From: Shewanella pealeana ATCC 700345
GTDB lineage: Bacteria > Pseudomonadota > Gammaproteobacteria > Enterobacterales > Shewanellaceae
NCBI RefSeq assembly: GCF_000018285.1
Contig: NC_009901.1
Coordinates: 371,001 to 435,000 of the forward strand
DNA length: 64,000 nucleotides
Direction: 5' to 3'
Part shown: piece after piece, positions 35,800-46,468 of the stretch
Layout of the letters: each line of letters starts with the position of its first letter
How positions within the stretch are numbered: position 1 is the stretch's first letter
The notes under the pieces: generated by a model
What the model saw: the letters and a program-made list of their open reading frames with translations, nothing else
Told to the model about the DNA's origin: nothing
Database searches by the model: none
Translations under genes and position numbers: made by a program

Positions 35800-38700
35800 T
35801 TAAGCTTTGACCTCTTCAGCGGTATTCAACGCTTCATCGAATACTGGAAGTGGCTCGTGCTGCTCAGCCAGATAGGTGTAAATCACCGGCAATACAAACA
35901 GGGTAAACACGGTACCGATAGCCAGACCAGATACAATCACTAGACCGATATTAAAGCGAGCAACAGCACCGGCTCCTGAGGCAAATAACAGCGGGATCAA
36001 GCCTGCGATCATTGCTGCCGTTGTCATTAGAATTGGGCGCAAACGTATGGTTGCTGCATGCTTAATGGCATCGGCTCTACTGAGACCATTATGCAGCTGC
36101 TCCTCTTTTGCCACCTCACACATCAAGATGCCGTGTTTAGTGATAAGACCCACTAGGGTAATCAAGCCGACTTGAGTATAAATATTCATCGACGATAGCC
36201 CGAATACATGAGTCCAACCTAAGGCCACCAAGGCGCCACTAATTGCCAGTGGCACAGAGACTAAGATAACCAAAGGATCTTTAAGGCTCTCAAACTGACT
36301 TGCCAACACAAGGAAGATGATAGCCAGTGCTAAGCCAAAGGTGGCGTACAGCGCCGAACCTTCGGTGACATATTGACGTGCTTCACCTAAGAAGTCATAG
36401 CTATAACCCTTAGGGAGTTCGTTATCACCGATATTCTTTAAAAAGGCAATCGCATCACCAATCGCCACGCCAGGTGCTGCAACACCGCCGACGGTAATGG
36501 CGTTCATCTGGTTAAAGTGTGGCAGTGAACGCGGCTCAGATACTATTTCGATATCCACTAGGCTTGCGAGTGGCACTGAACGCCCATCGGCTGCAGTTAA
36601 GTAGTAGCCTGCTAGAGCCTCAGGGTTAGCACGAAGCTTGCGCTCAACTTGAGGGATCACTTCATAAGAGCGGCCATCCAAGTTGATACGGTTAACGTAG
36701 CCATCACTCATCATGGTGGTTAGAGTTAAACCGATATCTTGCATGGTTATGCCATAAGCACCAGCAACATCACGTTTGATATGGATTTTCATCGAACCCG
36801 AATCAAACTTTAAGTTGACCTCTGAGTAGACAAAAAGTGGACTTTTTTGCACTTGTTCAAGCACGCCTGAACCTATTTGGAATAAGCTTTCGAAAGAAGT
36901 TGAACTGGTGATCACGAACTGAATTGGCAGGCCGCTAGATGCACCTGGAAGTTCTGGCATCTGGAAGGTTGTCACCGCCATACCGGGTACATTCTTCACC
37001 TCTTTACCAAAAAATTCCTGCATCTGCTTTTGGCTCTTATCACGCTCACTCCAAGGTACAAGCGGTGCGATACCGAAGGCTTGGTTAGCATTGGGTACGC
37101 CAACGAAAGCAAGGGATGCTGCGGCTTCAGGTTGCGCACTGATCATATCTGTCACTAATGTCATATTAGCTTGGATATAATCTAAGTTCGCACTAGAAGG
37201 GGCTGTGCCCATCATCATTACCACGCTCTTATCTTCATTTGGTGCAAGCTCTGAGGGGATAAAGCTAAACATTACTGGCAGAGAGGCAAACACGATAATA
37301 GCAAAGCCGATAATCACTGGTCGCTTATCTAGTACCGCAGTTAGCATACGGTTGTAGCGACTGGTTAACCCTTCTAAGAAATTCTCTACACTACGCTCAA
37401 AACGGTTAGGTTCTGAGTGCGCCTTAAGAATTTTAGAGCACATCATAGGCGATAGAGTCAGTGCCACGATACCAGAGATAAACACTGCACCGGCCAAGGT
37501 TAGGGCGAACTCTTTAAACAGCGATCCCGTGACACCACCCATCAAGGCAATTGGGGCGTAAACGGCTGCGAGGGTAATGGTCATCGAGATAACGGGAACG
37601 GCAATCTCTCGGGTACCGATAATCGCGGCCCTAAATGGCGTCTCACCAAGCTTGATATGTCTATCGACGTTTTCCACCACCACGATGGCGTCGTCGACCA
37701 CCAGACCGATGGCGAGAACCATGGCCAATAGCGTCATCAAATTAAGGGTGAAGCCGAACATCTGCATGATGATAGCCACACCAATAAGCGATAGAGGGAT
37801 GGTGACAATCGGAATAATTACCGCTCGCAATGAACCTAAGAACAGGGTGATAACCACGATTACAATAAGCGCTGCTTCACCAATGGTCTTGATCACCTCA
37901 TTAATCGATTCATCGATTGCCAATGATGAATCATACAGAATGCGGGTCTTCATAGTGACTGGAAGATTGCGCTCTATCTGAGGCATCATGGCGCGTGCAT
38001 CGGCGGCAACAACCAGTGGGTTGGCCGTTGGTGTCACATCGAGTCCAACCACAACCGCCTCTTGACCATCGGCAAGGGCGCGATATACATCGTGGCTCTT
38101 TTCTAGGTTGACGGTGGCGATATCGCCTAAGCGGATCACTAGACCATTTTTACTGCCGATAACCAGTTTCTCTAACTCTGCCACTGTGGCAACCTGAGTG
38201 TCGGCAGTACCGTTGAGCAGGGTAAAGGTATTGTTGGTTTGACCCACTGCTGACTGATAGTTGTTGGCCTGCAGTACGCTCATGACATCGGTCGATGACA
38301 GGTTAAATGCACCCATCCGAGCAGGATCTAGCCATATACGCATGGCGTACTTGATACCACCGTAAAGGTTTACCTTGGCAACACCATCGATAGTAAATAG
38401 CTCTGGTTTAACTACACGCTCTAGATAATCGGTGATCTGACTTGAGTTAATTTGATCGCTATAGAAAGAGATGTACAGGGCCGAGGTTTGTGAGCCTGTA
38501 GACATCTCAACCGTGGGATCTTCAGCCTCTTTAGGTAACTGAGAACGTACCGAGTTTACCTTAGCTAATATGTCAGCTAAGGCGCCGTTGGGGTCAGTGT
38601 TGAGCTTCATGTAAACAGTGATTTTAGAGCTACCTAAAAAGCTGTCTGATGTCATAAAGTCAACGTTGTCAGCCTGGGCTAACGCTTGCTCCAAGGGTTG

Positions 38701-38892
38701 AGTAATAAAACCTTGGATTAAATTAGAGTCGGCGCCGTAGTAGCTGGTGCTGATTGTCACTACGGTGTTGGTCATCTCCGGGTATTCACGTACTTGCATG
38801 CTTTTAAGTGCATAGAAGCCGAGCAGTAATATCAGAAAACTGATGGAGGCCGCGAGTACCGGCCTGCGTATAAATATATCTGTAAAGCGCAT
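35800..38892 (-). CDS. RND-family multidrug efflux permease (AcrB/MexB-like)
   Basis: The 1030-residue inner-membrane pump has the HAE1 layout: a first helix after MRFTDIFIRRPVLAASISF, the porter domain, helices 2-6 with the proton-relay aspartates in GLVVDDAIVVVENVDRH near residue 400, a second porter half, and final helices with GLALAIIFLVLASQFESLKDPLVI and TLFVLPVIYTYL. It should export drugs or other toxic compounds with the upstream adaptor and a TolC channel; no outer membrane gene is in this operon. The start at 38892 has GAGG eight bases upstream. Six bases-scale spacing to the adaptor gene indicates an operon. Confidence 0.95.
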   Translation of the reverse strand: MRFTDIFIRRPVLAASISFLILLLGFYALKSMQVREYPEMTNTVVTISTSYYGADSNLIQGFITQPLEQALAQADNVDFMTSDSFLGSSKITVYMKLNTDPNGALADILAKVNSVRSQLPKEAEDPTVEMSTGSQTSALYISFYSDQINSSQITDYLERVVKPELFTIDGVAKVNLYGGIKYAMRIWLDPARMGAFNLSSTDVMSVLQANNYQSAVGQTNNTFTLLNGTADTQVATVAELEKLVIGSKNGLVIRLGDIATVNLEKSHDVYRALADGQEAVVVGLDVTPTANPLVVAADARAMMPQIERNLPVTMKTRILYDSSLAIDESINEVIKTIGEAALIVIVVITLFLGSLRAVIIPIVTIPLSLIGVAIIMQMFGFTLNLMTLLAMVLAIGLVVDDAIVVVENVDRHIKLGETPFRAAIIGTREIAVPVISMTITLAAVYAPIALMGGVTGSLFKEFALTLAGAVFISGIVALTLSPMMCSKILKAHSEPNRFERSVENFLEGLTSRYNRMLTAVLDKRPVIIGFAIIVFASLPVMFSFIPSELAPNEDKSVVMMMGTAPSSANLDYIQANMTLVTDMISAQPEAAASLAFVGVPNANQAFGIAPLVPWSERDKSQKQMQEFFGKEVKNVPGMAVTTFQMPELPGASSGLPIQFVITSSTSFESLFQIGSGVLEQVQKSPLFVYSEVNLKFDSGSMKIHIKRDVAGAYGITMQDIGLTLTTMMSDGYVNRINLDGRSYEVIPQVERKLRANPEALAGYYLTAADGRSVPLASLVDIEIVSEPRSLPHFNQMNAITVGGVAAPGVAIGDAIAFLKNIGDNELPKGYSYDFLGEARQYVTEGSALYATFGLALAIIFLVLASQFESLKDPLVILVSVPLAISGALVALGWTHVFGLSSMNIYTQVGLITLVGLITKHGILMCEVAKEEQLHNGLSRADAIKHAATIRLRPILMTTAAMIAGLIPLLFASGAGAVARFNIGLVIVSGLAIGTVFTLFVLPVIYTYLAEQHEPLPVFDEALNTAEEVKA

Positions 38893-38907
38893 CGCCAAAT
38901 CCTCTGC

Positions 38908-40026
38908 TTACAACTGTGGCAATGTGGCTGGAGGGGTTAGTGCATCATCCTCTGTCACTTTGACTTTAGTGTTGTTACTTAAGCGTACTTGACCTGAGGT
39001 GACGATAGTATCGCCAGCATTCACGCCACCAGTGATGAGTGCGTTGATGTCATCGCGCTCAAGGACTTTTACATTCACCTGCTTAACACGCTTTACTTGC
39101 TCGCCATCTTCGTTTTTCTCTTCAATGACATAGACAGAGTCGCCGTAAAGGGTAAAGCTAATCGCGGTTTGTGGTAACACCACCTGTTGGGTTAACTCCG
39201 GCAACATAATATCGACCTTGGCGAACATACCGCTACGTAGCTTACCGTGGGAATTTGGGATCAGGGCTTGTACCTGAATCAAACCGCTTTGATAGAAAAC
39301 GGCGGGTTCAATTGCCGAAATCGTCCCTTCAAATGGCTCGGTAGGGTAGGCGTCTACATGGACATGGACAACTTGGCCTGTTTCTATTCGAGGAAGCTGG
39401 GTTTGCGGAATAGTAAAGCGGATCTTCATGGTGCTGATATCTTCGAGACGGACGATATCCGTACCTGTTTGCAGATACTCACCTAAGTTGACGTTACGAA
39501 TACCGACTAGACCCGTAAAAGCCGCTTTTATCTCACGACGATCTATGGTGGCACTCAAGCTTTCAATGTCAGCCATTAAAGCTAAATACTTAGACTGACT
39601 ATTATCGAGATCTTGCTTAGAGATGGAGTTTTGCTTGTAGAGTTTACTTAGGCGTTTATAGTCCGCCTCAGCAGCGGGTAGCTGCACCTGCTTGCTCTTA
39701 AGATTGGCTTTCTCTACTTTCGAGTCTAACTCAACAAGCATTTGACCCGCTTGGACCTGACTGCCGTTTTCAAAACGAATCGCGGATACCACACCAGCAA
39801 CTTCATTAGCTATGGATACGCCTTGATTAGGTTCTACAAATCCAATCGCGTTAATCGTTGGTTGCCACTTGCTCTCTTTAATATCGATAGCCGTGACGGG
39901 AGCCACAGCTTCAGGCATATTGGCAATTGCATCGGCAATTTTTCCTTTAATAAAAAGATTAAAGCCAATGACTGAGCCAAAAGCCAGTACTGCAATGATG
40001 ATCATCACCAGGGTCCACTTTTTCAT
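38908..40026 (-). CDS. RND efflux membrane fusion protein (adaptor)
   Basis: The 372-residue periplasmic adaptor has an N-terminal membrane anchor (about 5-24), a lipoyl/biotinyl half (GFVEPNQGVSIANEVAGVVSAI), a short alpha-hairpin (about 95-160), the second half-motif AAFTGLVGIRNVNLGEYL, a beta-barrel and a membrane-proximal domain. It links the RND permease to an outer membrane channel. It lies 15 bases upstream of the permease gene and 15 bases downstream of the TetR gene. Confidence 0.93.
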   Translation of the reverse strand: MKKWTLVMIIIAVLAFGSVIGFNLFIKGKIADAIANMPEAVAPVTAIDIKESKWQPTINAIGFVEPNQGVSIANEVAGVVSAIRFENGSQVQAGQMLVELDSKVEKANLKSKQVQLPAAEADYKRLSKLYKQNSISKQDLDNSQSKYLALMADIESLSATIDRREIKAAFTGLVGIRNVNLGEYLQTGTDIVRLEDISTMKIRFTIPQTQLPRIETGQVVHVHVDAYPTEPFEGTISAIEPAVFYQSGLIQVQALIPNSHGKLRSGMFAKVDIMLPELTQQVVLPQTAISFTLYGDSVYVIEEKNEDGEQVKRVKQVNVKVLERDDINALITGGVNAGDTIVTSGQVRLSNNTKVKVTEDDALTPPATLPQL

Positions 40027-40041
40027 GTCCTGATAACTCCT

Positions 40042-40620
40042 TTAGTTTGTCGATGTAGTTGGGATTAAAATGGCTTGCCAGCATATATCGCAGGCAAGTG
40101 TGATATCTTTTTCGTTGTATTCAATCAGTCCGCGCCTAATTGAACGCGCTATTGCCATAGAGGGCTCCATCGCGATGGCATATAGGAATCGAGGGTTTAA
40201 TGGCTGGATCAAGCCTTGTTTAATGCCCTCTTCGAAGAGTTGCTGTAACGGTGCGAACAGCTCCATCTCTAACTGGCGGATCTCATTGGTATTACTTTCA
40301 GGTAGATGAGCGTATTGCTCATAACTTAAATTGGTTGAAGTGCGTTGCTTGCCGTAGTTATGCATTTTCATCCAGATCCGTTTAAATCTCTGCTCTAGGG
40401 TGCCTAGGTCATGATCGGCCAAAATGGCGCCAGCAACTTGAGAGAGTACGTCTTTTCTGAGCTCTAAGATGAGCTCATTCTTATCTTTGAAATAGCGATA
40501 AATGGTGCCAGCGGCGACACCTGCTTCAGTTGCAACCTGTTGCATAGACAGGCCCTGTATTCCGCCTGTAGCAATAATTTTTTCGGCGGCGCGAAGAATC
40601 AGATCGTATTTGTTGTGCAT
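40042..40620 (-). CDS. TetR-family repressor of the efflux operon
   Basis: The 192-residue protein has a TetR helix-turn-helix (LILRAAEKIIATGGIQGLSMQQVATEAGVAAGTIYRYFKDKNELI) and a ligand-binding C-terminal domain. I place the start at MHNKYDLILRAAEK (40620). An upstream ATG at 40653 would begin inside a perfect 20-base palindrome that is likely the operator, and neither start has a clear ribosome binding site. First gene of the tetR-MFP-RND operon, so it probably represses itself and the pump. Confidence 0.9.
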   Translation of the reverse strand: MHNKYDLILRAAEKIIATGGIQGLSMQQVATEAGVAAGTIYRYFKDKNELILELRKDVLSQVAGAILADHDLGTLEQRFKRIWMKMHNYGKQRTSTNLSYEQYAHLPESNTNEIRQLEMELFAPLQQLFEEGIKQGLIQPLNPRFLYAIAMEPSMAIARSIRRGLIEYNEKDITLACDICWQAILIPTTSTN

Positions 40621-40633
40621 AATAATATCAAAA

Positions 40634-40653
40634 ATGAATGAACGTTCATTCAT
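40634..40653. promoter_or_regulatory. Perfect palindromic TetR operator
   Basis: The arms atgaatgaac and gttcattcat form an uninterrupted 20-base palindrome directly in front of the tetR gene. TetR repressors of RND pumps commonly bind such ATGAATGAACNTTCAT-like palindromes. Confidence 0.75.
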
Positions 40654-40858
40654 TAGTTTAATGTCAGACTAAAGTATTAGCAATAGGGGCATGTCAAAAT
40701 TTCAGTGCTTCACAAAAAGCTAATGAGTTAATTATTGATAAATATAGTCGCAAATTGCTAAGGAGGAGATATTGTCGATAACTTTTCCGCTTGCTGAGGC
40801 CTTTCTGCTATCATTCCTTTTTTAATGCCTTCCTTAATACCTTGGTTATAACGTATCC

Positions 40859-42874
40859 ATGAAGCTCAATCCCGGACAAAATGATGCCGTACACTATGTT
40901 AGTGGCCCTTGCTTAGTCCTAGCAGGCGCTGGCAGTGGCAAGACCAGAGTGATCATTAATAAGATCGCCTATCTGGTGGAAAAGTGTGGCTATAAAGCAC
41001 GCAATATTGCTGCGGTTACTTTTACAAATAAAGCGGCACGCGAAATGAAAGAGCGTGTATCACAGTCTATGGGGCGTAAAGAGGCGCGAGGATTATGGAT
41101 CTCAACTTTCCATACTTTAGGCTTAGAGATTATTAAACGCGAGCATAAAGTAGTTGGCTTAAAGGCTGGCTTTTCGCTGTTTGATGATCAAGATACGTTA
41201 GCGCTATTAAAGGAACTGACTCAGGATGAGTTAGACGAAGATAAAGATCTGCTGAGGCTATTAGCCACCACCATATCCAACTGGAAAGGTGATTTAGTTA
41301 TCCCTGAGCAGGCGCGTAAGATTGCCAAAGATGAACAGCAGCAGCTGTTTGCGCTACTGTATCAGCGTTATGCTCAGCACATGAAGGCCTATAACGCGCT
41401 CGACTTCGATGATTTGATTCTATTACCGACTCTGTTATTGAGACAGAACGAAGAGGTAAGAACTCGCTGGCAGACTCGCATTCAATATATGCTGGTGGAT
41501 GAGTATCAAGACACTAACACCAGCCAATATGAGATGGTTAAGTTGCTGGTGGGCGAGCGAGCTCGCTTTACCGTGGTAGGCGATGATGATCAGTCTATCT
41601 ATTCATGGCGTGGTGCTAAGCCACAAAACTTGGTGCTCTTGGGTAAAGACTTCCCGCGATTAAAATTGATTAAGCTGGAGCAAAACTATCGCTCTAGTCA
41701 GCGCATCTTGCGCGCAGCCAACATTCTTATTGCTAACAATCCGCACGTATATGAAAAGGCTCTATTCAGTGAGCTCGCTTATGGCGAACCTATCCGGGTG
41801 TTGATTGCTGCCAACGAGGAGCAGGAAGCGGAGCGAGTCGTCGCCGAGATGATCCGTCACAAGTTCGTTGGTAGGACCTCATATGGGGATTATGCGATTC
41901 TGTATCGCGGTAACCATCAGTCGCGTCTACTCGAGCGTGCATTGATGACTAACCGTATTCCTTACAAACTCAGTGGTGGCACCTCTTTCTTTGGTCGTGC
42001 CGAAATCAAAGACATCATGGCTTACCTGCGTTTGGTGGTTAACCCCGATGATGATAATGCTTTCTTGCGCATTGTTAACTTGCCTAAGCGAGGGATTGGT
42101 CCAGCAACGCTTGAGCGTCTAGGTAATTTTGCCAATAAGAAGCAGATCTCGATGTTCGCTGCTATTTTTGAGGCCGACTTAAATCATGAATTACCGCCTG
42201 CTGCCATGTCGTCTCTGTATCAGTTTGGTCGTTTCGTGGTTGAAATGGGTGACTGTGCCGAACGTGGCGATCCCGTCGAAGCTGTTAAGCAGTTAATTCG
42301 AAAGATTAATTACGAAGACTACCTATACGAGACCAGTACTAGCGCAAAAGCGGCTGAAATGCGCATGAAGAACATTTCTGAGCTTTACCGCTGGGTAACA
42401 GAGATGCTGCAAGGCGACGATTTAGATGAAGGTATGACATTACCTGAGGTGGTTACTCGTCTTACCCTGCGCGACATGATGGAGCGTAATAACGAAGATG
42501 AGGGCGGCGATCAGGTTCAACTTATGACCTTACACGCCTCTAAGGGACTGGAATTTCCTTATGTGTTTATGGTGGGCGCCGAAGAGCGAATTTTGCCTCA
42601 CCAAAGCAGTATCGATGAAGATAACGTCGATGAAGAGCGTCGTCTGGCATATGTGGGGATCACCCGTGCACAAAGAGAGTTGTGGTTTGTGATTTGTCGG
42701 GAGCGTCGCCAGTTTGGTGAAACCATTCGTTGTGAGCCGAGTCGCTTCTTGATGGAACTTCCTCAAGATGATCTCATTTGGGAAAACCGTAAACCGGTGC
42801 AAACTGTAGAGCAGCGTCAGCAGTCTGGGAAAACGAATATCGCCAACATAAGAGATATGTTCAAGAATAAGTAG
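40859..42874 (+). CDS. rep: ATP-dependent DNA helicase Rep
   Basis: The 671-residue superfamily 1A 3'-5' helicase matches Rep from end to end: [20 protein letters not shown], Walker A AGAGSGKT (22-29), the [14 protein letters not shown] motif Ia, LVDEYQDTN (motif II), [13 protein letters not shown] (motif III), and C-terminal motifs [16 protein letters not shown] and [14 protein letters not shown]. It removes protein roadblocks ahead of the replication fork through DnaB. Monocistronic, no strong ribosome binding site; converges with the GGDEF gene 33 bases downstream. Confidence 0.97.
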   Translation: MKLNPGQNDAVHYVSGPCLVLAGAGSGKTRVIINKIAYLVEKCGYKARNIAAVTFTNKAAREMKERVSQSMGRKEARGLWISTFHTLGLEIIKREHKVVGLKAGFSLFDDQDTLALLKELTQDELDEDKDLLRLLATTISNWKGDLVIPEQARKIAKDEQQQLFALLYQRYAQHMKAYNALDFDDLILLPTLLLRQNEEVRTRWQTRIQYMLVDEYQDTNTSQYEMVKLLVGERARFTVVGDDDQSIYSWRGAKPQNLVLLGKDFPRLKLIKLEQNYRSSQRILRAANILIANNPHVYEKALFSELAYGEPIRVLIAANEEQEAERVVAEMIRHKFVGRTSYGDYAILYRGNHQSRLLERALMTNRIPYKLSGGTSFFGRAEIKDIMAYLRLVVNPDDDNAFLRIVNLPKRGIGPATLERLGNFANKKQISMFAAIFEADLNHELPPAAMSSLYQFGRFVVEMGDCAERGDPVEAVKQLIRKINYEDYLYETSTSAKAAEMRMKNISELYRWVTEMLQGDDLDEGMTLPEVVTRLTLRDMMERNNEDEGGDQVQLMTLHASKGLEFPYVFMVGAEERILPHQSSIDEDNVDEERRLAYVGITRAQRELWFVICRERRQFGETIRCEPSRFLMELPQDDLIWENRKPVQTVEQRQQSGKTNIANIRDMFKNK

Positions 42875-42907
42875 TGCTTGTTTCTTAAAGCTGGGTATTG
42901 GCTTAAA

Positions 42908-45529
42908 TTAGGCACATACCCTGTTTTTGTTTGTCTCTAACTCAATCACATTACCTAATAGGCTACCTTGGCCTTTAGTAAATCCTAACTCCTGCAATAT
43001 AGCGCACTGTTTGTGATTGCTTATTCCTACGGCGAAGATCTCAAACTCTAGAGCCTGAGCCGCATTAAAGTAGGCTTTTACCAACTTAACATGTTGCTGA
43101 CTGTTTAGGTGAGCGGCATAGCTAGAGTCGAGTTTTAGTGCTTGAATGGGGAGGAAGGTCAAGCTACTGATCGCGCTGTGCGCACTGCCATAGGCTTCAA
43201 TCCCAAGTTTGACATCAAGTTTGCTGAGGCTATCGAAGGCGCTGATGTGATTATTGGTGTTTTGCACGAAGGCCTTTTCATTAAAAAACAGGGTCAACTC
43301 GTTAATATTGAATTGGCACTGCTTAACTCTATTTTTAAGGGCTCTTAACGCATACTTATGATTCAAGTGCTGACTCGAGATAGACACATGTAGTTGAAGT
43401 TGACTGCCATATTCCAGTTGCATGTGATGATAGCTCTGATTAACCAACTCTAATAAGTAATTGTCGAGTTCAATCACCATGTTGCAATGCTCGGCGATAT
43501 TGTTCAGTTGTGCTTGCTTTAACTTGCCTAAAGTCGGGTGATGCCAGAATAGCCTAGGCTCGAAAGCCAGAGTTTGTTGTGAGCCCAATGCCATGATTGG
43601 CAGGTAACTGAGTTTTAACTCTTGATTGAGTAGAGCATTTTTAAGTTCGTTTTCTAGCTTGATATCTTTAATCTGTTGCTGATTCACCCCATGATTAAAG
43701 ATCACATAGCAGCCTTTACCATGTGATTTTGCTTGGTACATCGCCGTATCGGCATCTCGAAGTATCGACTCGCTAGTGTCTGAATGGCTGAGTCCGCTCA
43801 TCGCAAGGCCAATGCTGGCACTAGAGTTAAATTGCTGGTTAGCAAGCTCATAAGGCCTGGACAGCTCGGCCAATACTCTTTCTGCTACATCTTCTGCATC
43901 CTGCTGACCATTGATACTATCGAGAAAAATAACAAACTCATCACCTCCTAGGCGGGCGAGCATGTCATTGCTACGAATACACTGTTGCAGGCGTTTTGCC
44001 GTTTCAATTAAGAAGCGGTCGCCTTGTAGGTGGCCTAGGGTGTCGTTAAGCAGCTTAAATCTGTCCATATCAATAAAGAGTACGGCAAATCTATTAAGAC
44101 TATGCCTACGCACATGCTTTATTGCTTGAGTTAAGCGCTCCATAAACATGGAGCGATTGGGAAGGCCTGTCAAATTGTCATGCTTGGCATCGTGCACTAA
44201 CTGGCGTTCGATACATTTACGTTGGTTAATCTCCTTTTCAAGATCTTGATTAACGCTCTCTAATGCCTTAGTTCGTTGATTAACTTTGTCTTCTAACTGC
44301 TCGTAGCTTAGCTTTAATGACTCGGCAGATAATTTTTTCTCAATCGCAGTCGCAATGTGGTGAGAGACAAAAGTAAGTAACTCTAGGTCTTTCTCTTGAT
44401 AGTTTTGGCTAAAACTATAACTGTAAACCGTCAGTGCACCGCAGACTTGACCATGAATAAACAGGGGGATACCTATCCATTGGTTGATCTCTTGGGTTTC
44501 ATTTAGCTCAGGTGCTTCGCAATAGATAACCCCCGATTCAACAAGCTCATTAATATCATTTCGATTGAGTAACCTGGGCTTGCTATGCATTAGGATGTAC
44601 TCGGTTAAACCATCACTTAGGGCTCGAGGTTTTGGCAAGGTCTGGTCAAACTGAGAGACGAAATAGGGAAAGGTGATAGCATTTCGTTTTTCATTAAGCT
44701 GCGAGATAAAGCAGTTATTGATTGGCAGTAAATGGCTAATGACGCGATGGATCTCGCTGTAGAACTCTTGGTTATCGATATTTGAGTTCGCCAAGTCTGC
44801 GATCTCAAACAGTGACTTTTGTAGACGTTCAGCGCGGCGCCTTTCATAGACTTCTTGCTTTAGTTTGTTATACGCGATGCTTAACTCTTTGGTGCGGGTG
44901 TTTATTGCTTGCTCTAACTGCTCTTGATTTTGCAGCTTTTGAATCACTCCAGAAATATGGTGGCTAATGAAGTTCATTAGCTCAATCTGTATCTCATTAT
45001 AGAGGGTGTCACGGCTATAACTTTGAAAGACTAATACACCTATGGTGCTATCGACGCTTCTAATCGGAGTGCCTACCCATTGATGGAAATGGCTGCCCCG
45101 CGGCGTGATGGCTTTTGACTCGACAAGTTGGCGGTAGGTTTCATCATCACAGATCAATGTTTGATCTGTTTTGAGCACGTAGCCAGTTAGTCCACTGGAC
45201 AAAGTGTCGGATAACTCTTCGTTGGGATAGCAGTCTCTAGGGTGTACGTCTTTCTCATCTTGAAAGAAAGGGATTTCAATCTTGCCTGTGGTCGAGTTGA
45301 GTGTGGCGATGAAAAAGTTATCTGCAGGGATCAGTTTTTTGATCGACTTATGCAGTGATAAATAGAATTCTTCAGGAGTGGTAACTCTTGCTGCAAAGTT
45401 AGAGATCTCTAGTAGCGCATTTTGAGTTATCTCTGCACGCTTGTATTTCAGCGCCAACTTTTTTAAACGAGTAATCCTTTTATTCAATCTCAATGTCACT
45501 TTTGACTGAGATGTTTCTTCCCTAAACAT
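42908..45529 (-). CDS. GAF-GAF-GGDEF-EAL protein, probable diguanylate cyclase with degenerate EAL
   Basis: This 873-residue cytoplasmic protein has no membrane segment. A GAF domain (about 35-195) and a second GAF domain (about 235-395) each precede a coiled coil. The GGDEF domain (about 447-610) has the intact motif RLGGDEF at 526-532 and an inhibitory-site RSND at 519-522, so it can probably make c-di-GMP with product inhibition. The EAL domain (about 625-870) is degenerate: the signature reads AFEPRLFW instead of EALxRW, and other metal ligands are not evident. The two GAF domains share the motif HQWVGTPI / NQWIGIPL, indicating duplication. Ligand unknown. It could supply c-di-GMP to the LapD switch encoded nearby. 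Confidence 0.9.
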   Translation of the reverse strand: MFREETSQSKVTLRLNKRITRLKKLALKYKRAEITQNALLEISNFAARVTTPEEFYLSLHKSIKKLIPADNFFIATLNSTTGKIEIPFFQDEKDVHPRDCYPNEELSDTLSSGLTGYVLKTDQTLICDDETYRQLVESKAITPRGSHFHQWVGTPIRSVDSTIGVLVFQSYSRDTLYNEIQIELMNFISHHISGVIQKLQNQEQLEQAINTRTKELSIAYNKLKQEVYERRRAERLQKSLFEIADLANSNIDNQEFYSEIHRVISHLLPINNCFISQLNEKRNAITFPYFVSQFDQTLPKPRALSDGLTEYILMHSKPRLLNRNDINELVESGVIYCEAPELNETQEINQWIGIPLFIHGQVCGALTVYSYSFSQNYQEKDLELLTFVSHHIATAIEKKLSAESLKLSYEQLEDKVNQRTKALESVNQDLEKEINQRKCIERQLVHDAKHDNLTGLPNRSMFMERLTQAIKHVRRHSLNRFAVLFIDMDRFKLLNDTLGHLQGDRFLIETAKRLQQCIRSNDMLARLGGDEFVIFLDSINGQQDAEDVAERVLAELSRPYELANQQFNSSASIGLAMSGLSHSDTSESILRDADTAMYQAKSHGKGCYVIFNHGVNQQQIKDIKLENELKNALLNQELKLSYLPIMALGSQQTLAFEPRLFWHHPTLGKLKQAQLNNIAEHCNMVIELDNYLLELVNQSYHHMQLEYGSQLQLHVSISSQHLNHKYALRALKNRVKQCQFNINELTLFFNEKAFVQNTNNHISAFDSLSKLDVKLGIEAYGSAHSAISSLTFLPIQALKLDSSYAAHLNSQQHVKLVKAYFNAAQALEFEIFAVGISNHKQCAILQELGFTKGQGSLLGNVIELETNKNRVCA

Positions 45530-45765
45530 GTTGTTCCGCCAATCGCCACTTTAAATTTGGTTATGATTTGAGCTGATACATATTGATAACACGAAATAGA
45601 GGCATATCCAAGTCATTATTTTGACGCTTTTCTGGAAGCTTTGGTAGAAAACCGTACAAATTACTCAATTCTTGAGCAAACGAGCGGGAAATGGATAAAA
45701 AAAGCAAAACAAGTGTAGACGGCAGGGCGTTTTGAACCTACTATATGCCCCGCTAACAAGGCAAG

Positions 45766-45842
45766 GCACCCATAGCTCAGCTGGATAGAGCGCACCCCTC
45801 CGGAGGGTGAGGCCGAGGGTTCGAATCCTTCTGGGTGCACCA
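45766..45842 (+). tRNA. argX: tRNA-Arg (anticodon CCG)
   Basis: A 77-base cloverleaf: acceptor gcaccca pairs with tgggtgc, the anticodon stem caccc/gggtg encloses ctccgga with anticodon CCG, the T loop is ggttcgaatcc, and CCA is encoded. It reads CGG codons. First gene of the tRNA cluster; the 236 bases upstream hold its promoter, with a possible -10 at tactat (about 45740) and a GC-rich discriminator gccccgc. Confidence 0.97.
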
Positions 45843-45880
45843 GAATGGAAACGGCGTCTTTGTTAGTAGGAAATATCAGT

Positions 45881-45957
45881 GGTGATTGTAGCTCAGTTGG
45901 TAGAGTCCCGGATTGTGATTCCGGTTGTCGTGGGTTCGAACCCCATCAGTCACCCCA
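45881..45957 (+). tRNA. hisR: tRNA-His (anticodon GTG)
   Basis: The cloverleaf has acceptor gtgattg pairing with cagtcac, the extra 5' G (-1) typical of tRNA-His, anticodon GTG in the loop of ccgga-ttgtgat-tccgg, T loop gggttcgaacccc and encoded CCA. Confidence 0.96.
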
Positions 45958-45998
45958 TTTTCCTCACAGAGTTTGATTCTCTTTAAACATCTAAGACT

Positions 45999-46075
<77 letters not shown>

Positions 46076-46133
46076 TATATATAAATAGTGAGTTTACTCG
46101 GTATTTAGCAAGTTAAGTAAGATAAAAGATTTT

Positions 46134-46210
<77 letters not shown>

Positions 46211-46217
46211 TTTTTAC

Positions 46218-46250
46218 AAAAAAGCCTCTCGAGAAATCGAGAGGCTTTTT
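46218..46250 (+). terminator. Terminator of the tRNA operon
   Basis: Stem aaaaaagcctctcga pairs with tcgagaggctttttt around GAAA, with a further T run. Confidence 0.93.
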
Positions 46251-46274
46251 TGTTTTTTAAAAGGCCAAGAAAGG

Positions 46275-46460
46275 TACTAGATCCTAGGGCGCTTCGCTGT
46301 GAGGGCGGGCTAAAGCCCTGCTAGGAAGAGCAGAAGCAAAATAACGCTACCTTTGTCGTTTCTTCGCTTTCCATCTTAGCTTTCCCCGCTTTTCTCCTCT
46401 TTGCACTTCCTAGGACCTGCTTTTTCTAGCGCCTAGGGCCTTCTTTGCTTTTCCTATCCT
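46275..46460. repeat. CTAG-rich intergenic element downstream of the tRNA cluster
   Basis: The element contains six CTAG sites (ggtactagatcctaggg, gctaggaag, cttcctaggacc, ttctagcgcctagggcc). Its right half is roughly the reverse complement of the element between ilvE and ilvD (aaggtcctagg ... ctaggaaaagc). No frame or mobility gene is visible. It fills the 280-base gap between the tRNA terminator and the lapD terminator. Confidence 0.65.
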
Positions 46461-46468
46461 AAAAATAA

